Source: Galactobacter sp. (GTDB lineage: Bacteria; Actinomycetota; Actinomycetes; Actinomycetales; Micrococcaceae). Taken from it: DNA of 6,568 nt. How positions within the stretch are numbered: the stretch's first letter is position 1; every line of letters starts with the position of its first letter. The stretch lies in the NCBI RefSeq assembly GCF_022712295.1, contig NZ_JALAGT010000192.1:1-6568 (forward strand), written 5' to 3'. Positions 1 to 5,482 of the stretch are shown one piece after another. The notes below the pieces were generated by a model. The model was not told where the DNA came from. It did not search any database and saw only the letters and a program-made list of their open reading frames with translations. Both the position numbers and the translations under genes were made by a program.

Positions 1-467
1 CCACGTTTTTCCGCTACTTCATGTCGAAGGAGGACGCGGTCGTCTCAGCCGTACATCTCGCCTCCACTCGCGCCGACTCGTTCGCGCAAAGCATTGCTGA
101 CGCCGCCGATGACGCAACGCCAGGCACCAAGGTATGGGCCATCATGCGCGCGGCGACGAAATCGATGGTCAACACGGCCGAGACTCGCGGCGATCCGCTA
201 CGGGCTCGCATTCGAATGATCAACGACGTTCCTGCGCTCAAGAGACATCTGGCGGCCCAACGCGACGACGATCAGTCCGCGGTGACTGACGTACTTCGTG
301 CGCGCGGTTGCGATCCTCGCACCGCCAATGCACTCGCCGCGTCGGGCATTGCCGCCGTCGATCTGGCCTGGCAGGAGTGGTCCCGAACACCAAGCTCCGA
401 GCTGTCACCGCTGCTCGATGCTTACTTCGGCGTATTCAGCGGTCTCGTGACTCCGACTATCCCCTGA
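1..467 (+). CDS. TetR-family transcriptional regulator, N-terminus cut off by window edge
   Basis: The frame is open from the first base (codon phase starts at base 3) and reads TFFRYFMSKEDAVV, the usual end of a TetR helix-turn-helix (recognition helix followed by YF.SKEDLV). The ATG at base 21 is therefore an internal Met and the DNA-binding helices lie before the window. The remaining ~145 residues are helical and Ala/Arg-rich, with a stretch LRARIRMINDVPALKRHLAA and a later WQEWSR. This resembles the ligand-binding half of MftR/acyl-CoA-type TetR regulators, though that subfamily is only a suggestion. The protein ends in TPTIP with TGA at 465-467. It converges on the lipoprotein peptidase gene with only 34 bp between the stops. 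What it regulates cannot be told from here; its promoter and operator are outside the window. Confidence 0.85.
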   Translation, partial: TFFRYFMSKEDAVVSAVHLASTRADSFAQSIADAADDATPGTKVWAIMRAATKSMVNTAETRGDPLRARIRMINDVPALKRHLAAQRDDDQSAVTDVLRARGCDPRTANALAASGIAAVDLAWQEWSRTPSSELSPLLDAYFGVFSGLVTPTIP

Positions 468-480
468 CCGCTCGACATCG

Positions 481-494
481 ACCGTATCGACGGT
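481..494. terminator. weak hairpin between convergent genes
   Basis: ACCGT (481-485), loop ATCG, ACGGT (490-494): a perfect 5-bp stem lying in the 34-bp gap between two convergent stop codons. The position suits a bidirectional terminator, but the stem is short and no T-run follows on either strand, so this is only a candidate. Confidence 0.25.
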
Positions 495-501
495 GCGCCG
501 A

Positions 502-2064
502 CTACTCGATCTTGCACGTGGACCCTTCCCCAGGTGTCTTGAGGTCCACGACGTAGTCGCTGACTGCACGATTGACACACGTGCTCGCGCCGCTCATCGC
601 GATGGTGTGCTGCTCACCCTTCACCGTGAGAAGAGAACCATTCAGGGATTCCGAGAGGTTGACCCCGCCCTCATACGGCGTTGTCGGGTCACCCGTGATC
701 GAAATGGTCAGGGTGTCAGGTAGCCCAGTGATGTCCTGGGCATATGGATAGTTCAGACCAGTGCTGCCCGGCATCGCCTCGCACCCGTCGCGTGCACCCT
801 TCACACTTTCTCCAGGATCAAGGAACGGCGCCGCCTCCCAGATTTTCGCCCGCAGGAGTTCTTCCTGCTTCGGAGTACGGCGCTGCTCATCCATACAGTT
901 GACCACCACATTCGCCTCGAGATAGTTCGACCAGACCCCCTTCGCACCACGCTCGGCGAACCCGTCGCTCAGCGCGAGCAAGGTGTCACCCTTGCCCTGC
1001 TTCAGTTCTGCGATACCGGCCTGGACATCTGACCAGGTATCGGATTGGTAGAGCCCACCGATCACGGCGCCAATGGCTGTATTGAAATCCACAGGCCGGC
1101 CGCTCTGGGTCCTGGCGGGAGAATCGATCAGCGGGCGAACGATCTTCTGGAACCTTTGTAAGGCCTTGTCCCTCTGGTCCCCCAGTACACAGTTCGGTTG
1201 CTTCGTACACGCCCGCACCATCAGATCGAAAGAACGCTGGAACCCTTTGTACTGCGTGACCTTGCGTTCGGCAGTGCCTTTGGTGGGGTCCTGGGCACCG
1301 TCGAGGACCAGCGCTCGGACCTTCGATGGGAACATCTCGGCATACACCGCACCGAGGCGAGTCCCGTAACTTTGCCCCACGTAGGTCAGCTTTTTGTCCT
1401 TGAGTGCGGACCGGAGGATGTCCATATCGCGGGCGACGTTCACGGTTCCCGATTCGGCGAGCATCTTCTTGCTTCCAGTGCGCTCGACGCACTCGTCGGC
1501 AACCTTTTTGGTATCCGCTGCAGTCCAGTTGCCCTGTATGACACCTGCCGGAAAGACGAACCCGGTCTTGTCCGCCTGGCCATCAGAGATGCAGTCGATG
1601 GCTGGAGACGAAGCCGAGACCCCGCGGGGATCCATTCCCACGATGTCGTACTGCTTCGTGATGCGAGTGTCCTTGAAGCCCACTGAGGCGATGATGGATT
1701 GCAGCTGTCCAGATCCTCCAGGGCCACCGGAGTTGACCACCACCGATCCCTTGGCCTCCCCCGTAGCGGCCATCCGGGTGACCGCGAGATCAGTGGTGCC
1801 GTCCCCTGGCCGGTCGTAGTCGATCGGGACCCTGAGGCGAGCGCACTCGGCGCGGGTGACGGCTGCGAACGTCTGCTCCTGCAGCTCCGTGACGGCATAG
1901 TCCGCACAGGAACCGAACTCCAATTCCTGTTGGTAGAAGCTGCTTAGGTCAGTTGAGGTCGTGGAAGTATCGGTCGCTGGTGTCGACGTACAGGCGGAGA
2001 GTAGAAGTGCCGCTGCACCCGCGGTCACGGCGCGAACGATGCGGGGCTTGTGTTGTCGATGCAT
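502..2064 (-). CDS. Secreted lipoprotein alpha/beta hydrolase, TAP/Hip1-like serine peptidase
   Basis: A 520-residue exported hydrolase. Residues 1-24 form a lipoprotein signal peptide: basic start, Ala/Leu core and lipobox LSAC with lipidated Cys25. A Thr/Ser-rich linker follows. The alpha/beta-hydrolase fold shows the oxyanion region NSGGPGGSG (111-119), MDPRG (144-148), and the nucleophile elbow GQSYGTRLG with Ser232. The C-terminal TAP-like domain carries the likely acid Asp459 (ITGDPTTPY) and His486 (GEQHTIAM). Family knowledge: tripeptidyl aminopeptidases of Streptomyces and mycobacterial Hip1/CaeA are cell-envelope serine hydrolases of about this length and layout. The substrate here is unknown. 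Ten cysteines besides Cys25 suggest disulfides, consistent with life outside the membrane. The ATG at 2064 is preceded at 9 nt by GAGGAG (bases 2074-2079). It lies 57 bp behind the small membrane protein gene and is probably co-transcribed with it. Peptidase versus esterase activity is inferred from family only. Confidence 0.92.
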   Translation of the reverse strand: MHRQHKPRIVRAVTAGAAALLLSACTSTPATDTSTTSTDLSSFYQQELEFGSCADYAVTELQEQTFAAVTRAECARLRVPIDYDRPGDGTTDLAVTRMAATGEAKGSVVVNSGGPGGSGQLQSIIASVGFKDTRITKQYDIVGMDPRGVSASSPAIDCISDGQADKTGFVFPAGVIQGNWTAADTKKVADECVERTGSKKMLAESGTVNVARDMDILRSALKDKKLTYVGQSYGTRLGAVYAEMFPSKVRALVLDGAQDPTKGTAERKVTQYKGFQRSFDLMVRACTKQPNCVLGDQRDKALQRFQKIVRPLIDSPARTQSGRPVDFNTAIGAVIGGLYQSDTWSDVQAGIAELKQGKGDTLLALSDGFAERGAKGVWSNYLEANVVVNCMDEQRRTPKQEELLRAKIWEAAPFLDPGESVKGARDGCEAMPGSTGLNYPYAQDITGLPDTLTISITGDPTTPYEGGVNLSESLNGSLLTVKGEQHTIAMSGASTCVNRAVSDYVVDLKTPGEGSTCKIE

Positions 2065-2121
2065 GGTGTAGTGCTCCTCGATCAGTTGGTTTGATGTCGG
2101 CGTGATGCAAAATGGCGACGC

Positions 2122-2589
2122 TCAGTGCCCGAGCGCCTGGATGCCCAGGCCGCCGAGGATCGCGACAACGCCGCCCCAGATCACGACCGAGACCATCTCC
2201 CAGATCAGGACCTTGGTCGGGTTCGCACCGAAACCGACCATCGCGGCCGAGGAGATCTGCGTCGGATGGCCGATGAGGGAGACCCCTGGAATCCCGAAGC
2301 GCTGGAACATTCGTCCAACTCGTCGACGCCCCGGATACTGGTCATCCACCCTCGGAGCCGAGCGAACTCGTCGTCGAATCCCGTTGGTCAAGACGACGAC
2401 GAGGACGACGGCCGCGGCATTTCCCACGATCGCCGCGCTCGCTGCGCCGGCAGGGTGCAAACCGATCGCCACACCGATGAGCGTGCCGAGATATGACTCG
2501 ACGAAGGGAATGGTGGCGACCAGGAAGACGGCGAACCACTGAAGCCAGTCTGGAAATGACTGGGTGAAGTCCTGGAGGGTTTCAAGCAT
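2122..2589 (-). CDS. Small integral membrane protein, putative small multidrug export family
   Basis: A 155-residue membrane protein. Hydrophobic segments lie near residues 16-34, 36-68 (probably two crossings, with GNAAA at 56-60) and 125-152. A basic cytoplasmic-looking stretch (IRRRVR... RRRVGR, 71-93) lies between them. The layout and the sequence FQRFGIPGVSLIGHPTQIS (95-113) resemble the putative small multidrug export proteins (Sm_multidrug_ex type, COG2426-like). Export activity in that family is largely a database label, so the transported substrate should be regarded as unknown. Where I recall the family carrying a PLPGTG-like turn, this protein has HPTQISS. The start at 2589 has a good ribosome binding site, AAGGAG, reading leftward at about 2602-2597. 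It is the first gene after the paired inverted repeats, faces away from the TetR gene, and is followed after 57 bp by the peptidase gene, so it is likely controlled by that TetR. Confidence 0.78.
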   Translation of the reverse strand: MLETLQDFTQSFPDWLQWFAVFLVATIPFVESYLGTLIGVAIGLHPAGAASAAIVGNAAAVVLVVVLTNGIRRRVRSAPRVDDQYPGRRRVGRMFQRFGIPGVSLIGHPTQISSAAMVGFGANPTKVLIWEMVSVVIWGGVVAILGGLGIQALGH

Positions 2590-2722
2590 GATGTTTCTCC
2601 TTCGAGATGTGCGCAGGGCTGCTCCGGGCCTGCGTAAGGGATGAGTGCCGTGGTCGAGTTCTCAGACGTTCTCAAGTCGGCCGCAGCCATGGACGTGAGC
2701 ACTGTGCGTCCACATCGATACG

Positions 2723-2741
2723 ACTAGCACACCGTGCTAGT
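2723..2741. promoter_or_regulatory. Inverted repeat 1, probable TetR operator
   Basis: A perfect 19-bp inverted repeat, ACTAGCAC-ACC-GTGCTAGT, in the divergent spacer between the membrane protein gene and the TetR gene. It matches the second repeat except for one base in the 3-bp centre. Length, symmetry and site next to a divergent TetR gene fit a repressor dimer site. A weak leftward promoter may straddle it: TTACTA (2743-2738 on the minus strand), 17-bp spacer, TATCGA (2720-2715). If so, binding would block the promoter spacer. Confidence 0.8.
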
Positions 2742-2748
2742 AAGCACT

Positions 2749-2767
2749 ACTAGCACAACGTGCTAGT
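2749..2767. promoter_or_regulatory. Inverted repeat 2, probable TetR operator
   Basis: A perfect 19-bp inverted repeat, ACTAGCAC-AAC-GTGCTAGT, with centre 26 bp from that of repeat 1. It ends 37 bp before the TetR start codon. A weak rightward promoter may straddle it: TAAGCA (2741-2746), 17-bp spacer, TAGTGT (2764-2769). With repeat 1 this suggests autorepression plus control of the leftward unit. The operator is well supported by symmetry; the promoter hexamers match consensus poorly. Confidence 0.8.
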
Positions 2768-2804
2768 GTGACACCACATCCATTGCCGCACTTCAGAAGG
2801 AATC

Positions 2805-3386
2805 ATGGACACACGCCAGAAGATCTTGGATGCAGCCGCCTCGATAGTGGAAGAGGACGACGGGCAGCGCCTGACAGTTCGCGCGGTGGCATCGCGAGCG
2901 GGCGTCGGCATGGGGACCCTGCGGCACCATTTCCCTACTCAACGAGCCCTGCTGGACGCAGTTCTTGCGTCGATGTACGAACAGGCGCTGCCCGACGACC
3001 GCATCCATGACACGGCGCTTCCAGCGCGGCAGCGGCTGACCGAGAACTTGGGCAGGCTCGTGGCGGCCATCGGCACCGGCGAAGAGGCGCGCCAACGATG
3101 GGGGGAGATCTTCCAGAACTACATCAGCCCTGACGCACCCGACAATCTCCGCTCCGCCTATGCCGGGTTCGACGAACAGGCCATGCGACGCATCGAGACG
3201 TGGCTCTCGATTCTTGTTGAACAGGGGGCACTTGCAGAAGGTGACAACACAGCAAGGGCGCACTTCCTTCTGAGCGTCGTCAACGGCCTGGCTTTCTGGA
3301 GAGCCCTACCCCTCACCGATCCGGCGCTCACGCGAGAAATCGACTCGCTCACATTTGCTATGGAAGCTCTGCCGTTCATCCAGTAG
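2805..3386 (+). CDS. TetR-family transcriptional repressor
   Basis: A complete 193-residue TetR regulator. The N-terminal domain starts with RQKILDAAASIVEEDD (4-19). The helix-turn-helix covers about residues 23-43 (LTVRAVASRAGVGMGTLRHHF), with recognition helix GMGTLRHHF, then PTQRALLDAVL. The C-terminal ligand domain (~60-193) is helical, with WGEIFQNYI (99-107) and a hydrophobic stretch FLLSVVNGLAFW (154-165); no ligand can be named. The ATG at 2805 is chosen because the TetR consensus begins immediately; GAAGGA (2796-2801) precedes it at only 3 nt, rather close. It is divergent from the small membrane protein gene, and the twin 19-bp inverted repeats between them are the probable binding sites, implying autorepression and repression of the membrane protein/peptidase unit until a ligand binds. 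The stop TAG is part of a 9-bp tandem duplication. Confidence 0.93.
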   Translation: MDTRQKILDAAASIVEEDDGQRLTVRAVASRAGVGMGTLRHHFPTQRALLDAVLASMYEQALPDDRIHDTALPARQRLTENLGRLVAAIGTGEEARQRWGEIFQNYISPDAPDNLRSAYAGFDEQAMRRIETWLSILVEQGALAEGDNTARAHFLLSVVNGLAFWRALPLTDPALTREIDSLTFAMEALPFIQ

Positions 3387-3401
3387 TACCTCTAGTACCT
3401 C
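3384..3401 (+). repeat. 9-bp tandem duplication at the TetR stop codon
   Basis: TAGTACCTC occurs twice in tandem with no mismatch. Both copies keep the reading frame of the TetR gene, so each supplies an in-frame TAG stop (3384-3386 and 3393-3395). This looks like a slippage or junction scar at the gene end. Confidence 0.8.
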
Positions 3402-3525
3402 GGCATCGGCACGCAGGTGATCGCGGAGGAGGAGGACGGTGCCATCCGCAGACTGCGACTCGTCACTGACGGCGAACCCGTGCCTGACGGTCTCCGGCCT
3501 GGCAGCCGCGCCGTTCATATCATCA
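3396..3525 (+). pseudogene. Possible coding remnant between TetR gene and tRNA-Lys
   Basis: After the second TAG the TetR frame is open again and codes YLGIGTQVIAEEEDGAIRR... LVTDGEPVPDGL, with mostly G/C third positions and ordinary amino-acid use. It has no ATG start; a GTG at 3417 has GC-rich sequence before it but no clear binding site. The frame runs on into the tRNA gene and stops at 3588-3590, which is not credible for a real protein. It may be a leftover of a gene broken when the neighbouring cassette arrived, or chance openness in high-GC DNA. I do not recognise a family. Confidence 0.25.
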
Positions 3526-3601
3526 TGGTGGGCCCAGAGGGGCTCGAACCCTCGACCAATGGATTAAAAGTCCAGTGCTCTACCAGCTGAGCTATAGGCC
3601 C
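3526..3601 (-). tRNA. tRNA-Lys (anticodon UUU), CCA encoded
   Basis: Read leftward from 3601 it gives a full cloverleaf. The acceptor GGGCCTA pairs with TGGGCCC, with one U-G pair. The D arm is GCTC/GAGC and the anticodon loop is CTTTTAA with anticodon TTT. The T arm is GAGGG-TTCGAGC-CCCTC. The discriminator A is at 3529 and CCA is encoded at 3528-3526, giving 76 nt with CCA. The 27-43 pair of the anticodon stem is C-U, a minor mismatch. The molecule reads AAA and AAG lysine codons. The 3' end faces the TetR gene and no clear T-rich terminator follows it. Confidence 0.97.
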
Positions 3602-3630
3602 GGAACGGCCGCGAGACCGAACCGCCCACC

Positions 3631-3660
3631 ATTCTAGGGGACGTGGGCACCCAACCCGAA
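3631..3660 (-). promoter_or_regulatory. Candidate promoter of tRNA-Lys
   Basis: On the minus strand TTCGGG (3660-3655), an 18-bp spacer and TAGAAT (3636-3631) resemble a sigma-70/SigA-type promoter with a good -10 box. Transcription would start near 3624, leaving about 23 nt of leader before the mature tRNA 5' end at 3601. Confidence 0.5.
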
Positions 3661-3736
3661 CACGCGTCGTCGGGCACGGTACGGCGTGACGCAATCCCTA
3701 CGGCGAGCGCGGTCGAGCGCGTATCGTTTCGGGACG

Positions 3737-4366
3737 ATGACCCCACGCCAGTACCACCGCCCCGCGCTGTTCGAGAACCACATGATCGAGCGCTTCGAAG
3801 GCGGCGCCGACCCCGCGGCCCTCTCCGAGGCCGCGCACACGACCGCGCGCACTCTGGTGATGCGCGGGCGAGCGAACACCGATCCGACGGTTCTCAACAG
3901 GCTGGTGAGCCTGGCCGACGCCGACGGACTGCAGGAGATCGCGGCATTGTGGGCCGGATGCCCGCCCGTTTCCCTGCCCGGAGCCCTCTGGCGGCTCTAC
4001 GCGCTACGCAGGGTGGTGTTGCAGGACCCGCAGAAATGCGCGACGTGGTTCAGAGACGGCCGCGCGCACGCGCCGCTTCAGCGCGTGGTGGCCGGCGTCG
4101 AGGAGCCGCCCGGGCCCAAGGAACTCGTTGACCTGACCACGTCCATCCTCTCCGGCGCCTTCACCGGGGACTTCGACATGGCGTTGCTGCGTGCCGCCGC
4201 GTTCTGCAAGGTCGTCGCCATCGGTGAATCACTGCACGCCGACGCAGCCGACCCCGCCGACACCTCCCGCGGCACGGCACTGACCCACTCGGCGGCCCGG
4301 CTACACCGCACCGCGGAGGAACTGGAGGCCAGTGCCTCGGAGTGGCGCAAAGGACTCCTTGACTGA
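3737..4366 (+). CDS. Conserved-looking cytoplasmic protein of unknown function
   Basis: A 209-residue soluble protein with no signal peptide or membrane segment. It begins MTPRQYHRPALFENHMIERFEGG and is largely alpha-helical, with RGRANTDPTVLNRLVSLADADG around residues 43-64, a Leu-rich WRLYALRRVV (~84-93) and a final amphipathic helix LHRTAEELEASASEWRKGLLD. I recall similar proteins in Mycobacteriales but cannot attach a function. The frame extends upstream to an ATG at 3686, but the extra 17 residues are Arg/Ser-rich and unlike the rest, so the ATG at 3737 is preferred. No good ribosome binding site precedes it. TATCGT at 3722-3727 is a plausible -10 box 9 nt before the ATG, so the mRNA may be leaderless or nearly so, which is common in actinobacteria. 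It is divergent from tRNA-Lys, shares the 135-bp spacer with it, and ends in a strong terminator 14 bp after the stop, so it is probably monocistronic. Confidence 0.82.
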   Translation: MTPRQYHRPALFENHMIERFEGGADPAALSEAAHTTARTLVMRGRANTDPTVLNRLVSLADADGLQEIAALWAGCPPVSLPGALWRLYALRRVVLQDPQKCATWFRDGRAHAPLQRVVAGVEEPPGPKELVDLTTSILSGAFTGDFDMALLRAAAFCKVVAIGESLHADAADPADTSRGTALTHSAARLHRTAEELEASASEWRKGLLD

Positions 4367-4380
4367 GCACACTCGGCATA

Positions 4381-4416
4381 CGAAAGGCCCCGACCGGCAA
4401 CGGTCGGGGCCTTTCG
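4381..4416. terminator. Strong 16-bp hairpin with GCAA loop, intrinsic terminator
   Basis: CGAAAGGCCCCGACCG (4381-4396) pairs perfectly with CGGTCGGGGCCTTTCG (4401-4416), closing a GCAA (GNRA) tetraloop. It begins 14 bp after the stop of the preceding gene. The distal arm carries CCTTTCG rather than a long T-run, the usual look of actinobacterial terminators. The near-symmetry lets it work in both directions. Confidence 0.78.
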
Positions 4417-4686
4417 CTGTCATCACTCGCACCCTTTGAGGTGTCTTCGACATTACTCATCGAACCTGTCCCGGAACTGTGCCGCAGGTGCCAGCAAGCC
4501 CAGAGATCGGGCAAGGAATCCACCGTTTGACACGGCGGCACCGAACCGCGAAGACTGGGTATCGCGACGCCGGGTTGCTGGTAGCCCCGGGCTCCAACAT
4601 TTTGCCGCTACGAGCGGCCTTCCGCCGAGAGGCGCTCCCTGCCCGGCGTCGCCTTGAACCTCTCCCTGGTGCACCAGACGCCATGC

Positions 4687-4721
4687 CGCGCCACGCAGTG
4701 GCGCGCTGCCGGCGCCACTGC
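4687..4721. repeat. Overlapping inverted repeats (alternative hairpins)
   Basis: CGCGCCAC (4687-4694) pairs with GTGGCGCG (4698-4705) around a 3-nt loop. The same middle arm, as GCAGTGGCGC (4695-4704), pairs instead with GCGCCACTGC (4712-4721) around a 7-nt loop. Only one hairpin can form at a time. The role is unknown: it could be an attenuator-like structure or a protein-binding array. Confidence 0.55.
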
Positions 4722-4779
4722 CTCCGAGCCGTCGGGCATGAGGACAACCACGCAAACCTCCGCGTTCATTCAGTCCGAC

Positions 4780-4785
4780 TACACT
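4780..4785 (+). promoter_or_regulatory. Candidate -10 box for the DUF47-PiT operon
   Basis: TACACT fits an actinobacterial -10 hexamer and lies about 75 bp before the GTG start. No convincing -35 box is found 16-19 bp upstream. GTTCATT at 4764-4770 recalls half of an actinobacterial PHO-box repeat, but no second copy follows at the expected 11-bp step, so phosphate control by PhoP is unproven. Confidence 0.35.
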
Positions 4786-4860
4786 GAGGCACCGTCCATC
4801 CCGTCGGCCCGCGCCACAACGCATGCCGGCCCCCGCTTCGACGAGTTGTGAAGGTGAGAC

Positions 4861-5478
4861 GTGCGACTGCGCTTCTTCCCCAGCGAGACCCGCAGTCTGG
4901 AACTGCTGACCTCCCTTGCCGGCGTCCTCGAGGAGACCCTCGACATCACCTCCCAGCTGTTGGGCCCCGACCGGCCCGACCCATTTCTGCGGCAGCTGGA
5001 AGGGCTCGAGATCAAGGCTGGGGACCTGCACTACGCGCTGCTGACCCATCTGCGTTCCTCCTTCGTCAACGTGCTCCCGCGCGAGGACCTCTACGACTTC
5101 TCCCGTGAACTGCACAGGGCCATCTCCTCAGTAGTAGGAGCGGCACCCTTGCTCCCGGACGCCGTCGACGCCAAGGCCATCACATCGGAGCGCCTCCCTG
5201 AACTGCTGGAGATCCTCAGGACTCAGGCCACACTGGCTCGAGCTGCGCTGGGCGGCCTCGGGCGGCTGGAGTCCTTGGAAGAGGCCTGGCTGGATATGCT
5301 GCGGCTCGGCTCGCGTGCTCGGAGGGCTCAGCGGGACTGGAACCTGGAGATCGCGGACCTCCCCAAGGCCTCCACCAGCCTCAAGCGGAAGGTCCTGGCC
5401 GACGAACTGGGCCGCGCCTCCGAGGCACTGGCCAGCTTCGCTGACCGTCTGGGCCACGTGCTCGTCAAGGAATCCTGA
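4861..5478 (+). CDS. DUF47/PhoU-like accessory protein of PiT phosphate transporter
   Basis: A 205-residue soluble, almost wholly helical protein of the PhoU-divergent (DUF47, Pit accessory) family. Typical features are the start MRLRFFPSE, the helix with E50, D55 and H57 (LEIKAGDLHYALLTHL), and F68-L72 followed by PREDLYDF (73-80), where PhoU-like proteins place acidic metal-binding residues. The C-terminal helix bundle ends ADRLGHVLVKES. Length matches the family (about 200-220). Start GTG at 4861 is supported by AAGGTGAG (4851-4858) just upstream and by the match beginning there. The PiT permease gene follows after 4 bp, so the two are co-translated or tightly coupled. Family knowledge: these proteins sit beside PiT genes and are thought to modulate phosphate or metal-phosphate uptake; the biochemical role is not established. 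Confidence 0.92.
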   Translation: MRLRFFPSETRSLELLTSLAGVLEETLDITSQLLGPDRPDPFLRQLEGLEIKAGDLHYALLTHLRSSFVNVLPREDLYDFSRELHRAISSVVGAAPLLPDAVDAKAITSERLPELLEILRTQATLARAALGGLGRLESLEEAWLDMLRLGSRARRAQRDWNLEIADLPKASTSLKRKVLADELGRASEALASFADRLGHVLVKES

Positions 5479-5482
5479 ACCC

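Larger units (their letters stand above)
4417..4860. other. Spacer of about 440 bp without a convincing gene
   Basis: Open frames here on both strands are rich in Arg, Pro and Ser and show no family signature, so I regard them as chance. The stretch holds overlapping inverted repeats at 4687-4721, a candidate -10 box at 4780-4785 and, at its end, the ribosome binding site of the DUF47 gene. The base mix is patchier than in the flanking genes, and a decayed gene cannot be excluded. Confidence 0.5.

Noticed and set aside
21..467. ATG at base 21 as the true start of the first gene
   Set aside because: The codons before it (TFFRYF) complete a TetR helix-turn-helix ending, so the gene clearly begins outside the window.
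986..1907. Several 140-170 codon frames on both strands within the peptidase gene
   Set aside because: All overlap the full-length lipoprotein peptidase, whose signal peptide and catalytic motifs are complete in a single frame.
2384..2416. GAC-rich stretch that looks like a short tandem repeat
   Set aside because: It lies inside the membrane protein gene and encodes part of its hydrophobic Val-rich segment (antisense GTC codons); explained by coding.
3643..4131. 162-codon plus-strand frame
   Set aside because: Arg/Pro/Ala-rich shadow of the 209-aa gene in another frame; no start signal and no domain.
4764..4786. PHO box (PhoP binding direct repeats) before the phosphate operon
   Set aside because: Only one GTTCATT-like unit is present; the next 11-bp unit (CCGACTA...) does not match, so the claim is not supported.
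4453..5115. 220-codon open frame on the minus strand
   Set aside because: It is antisense to the well-supported DUF47 gene over much of its length, has no family signature, and its remainder is Arg/Gly-rich; high-GC shadow.
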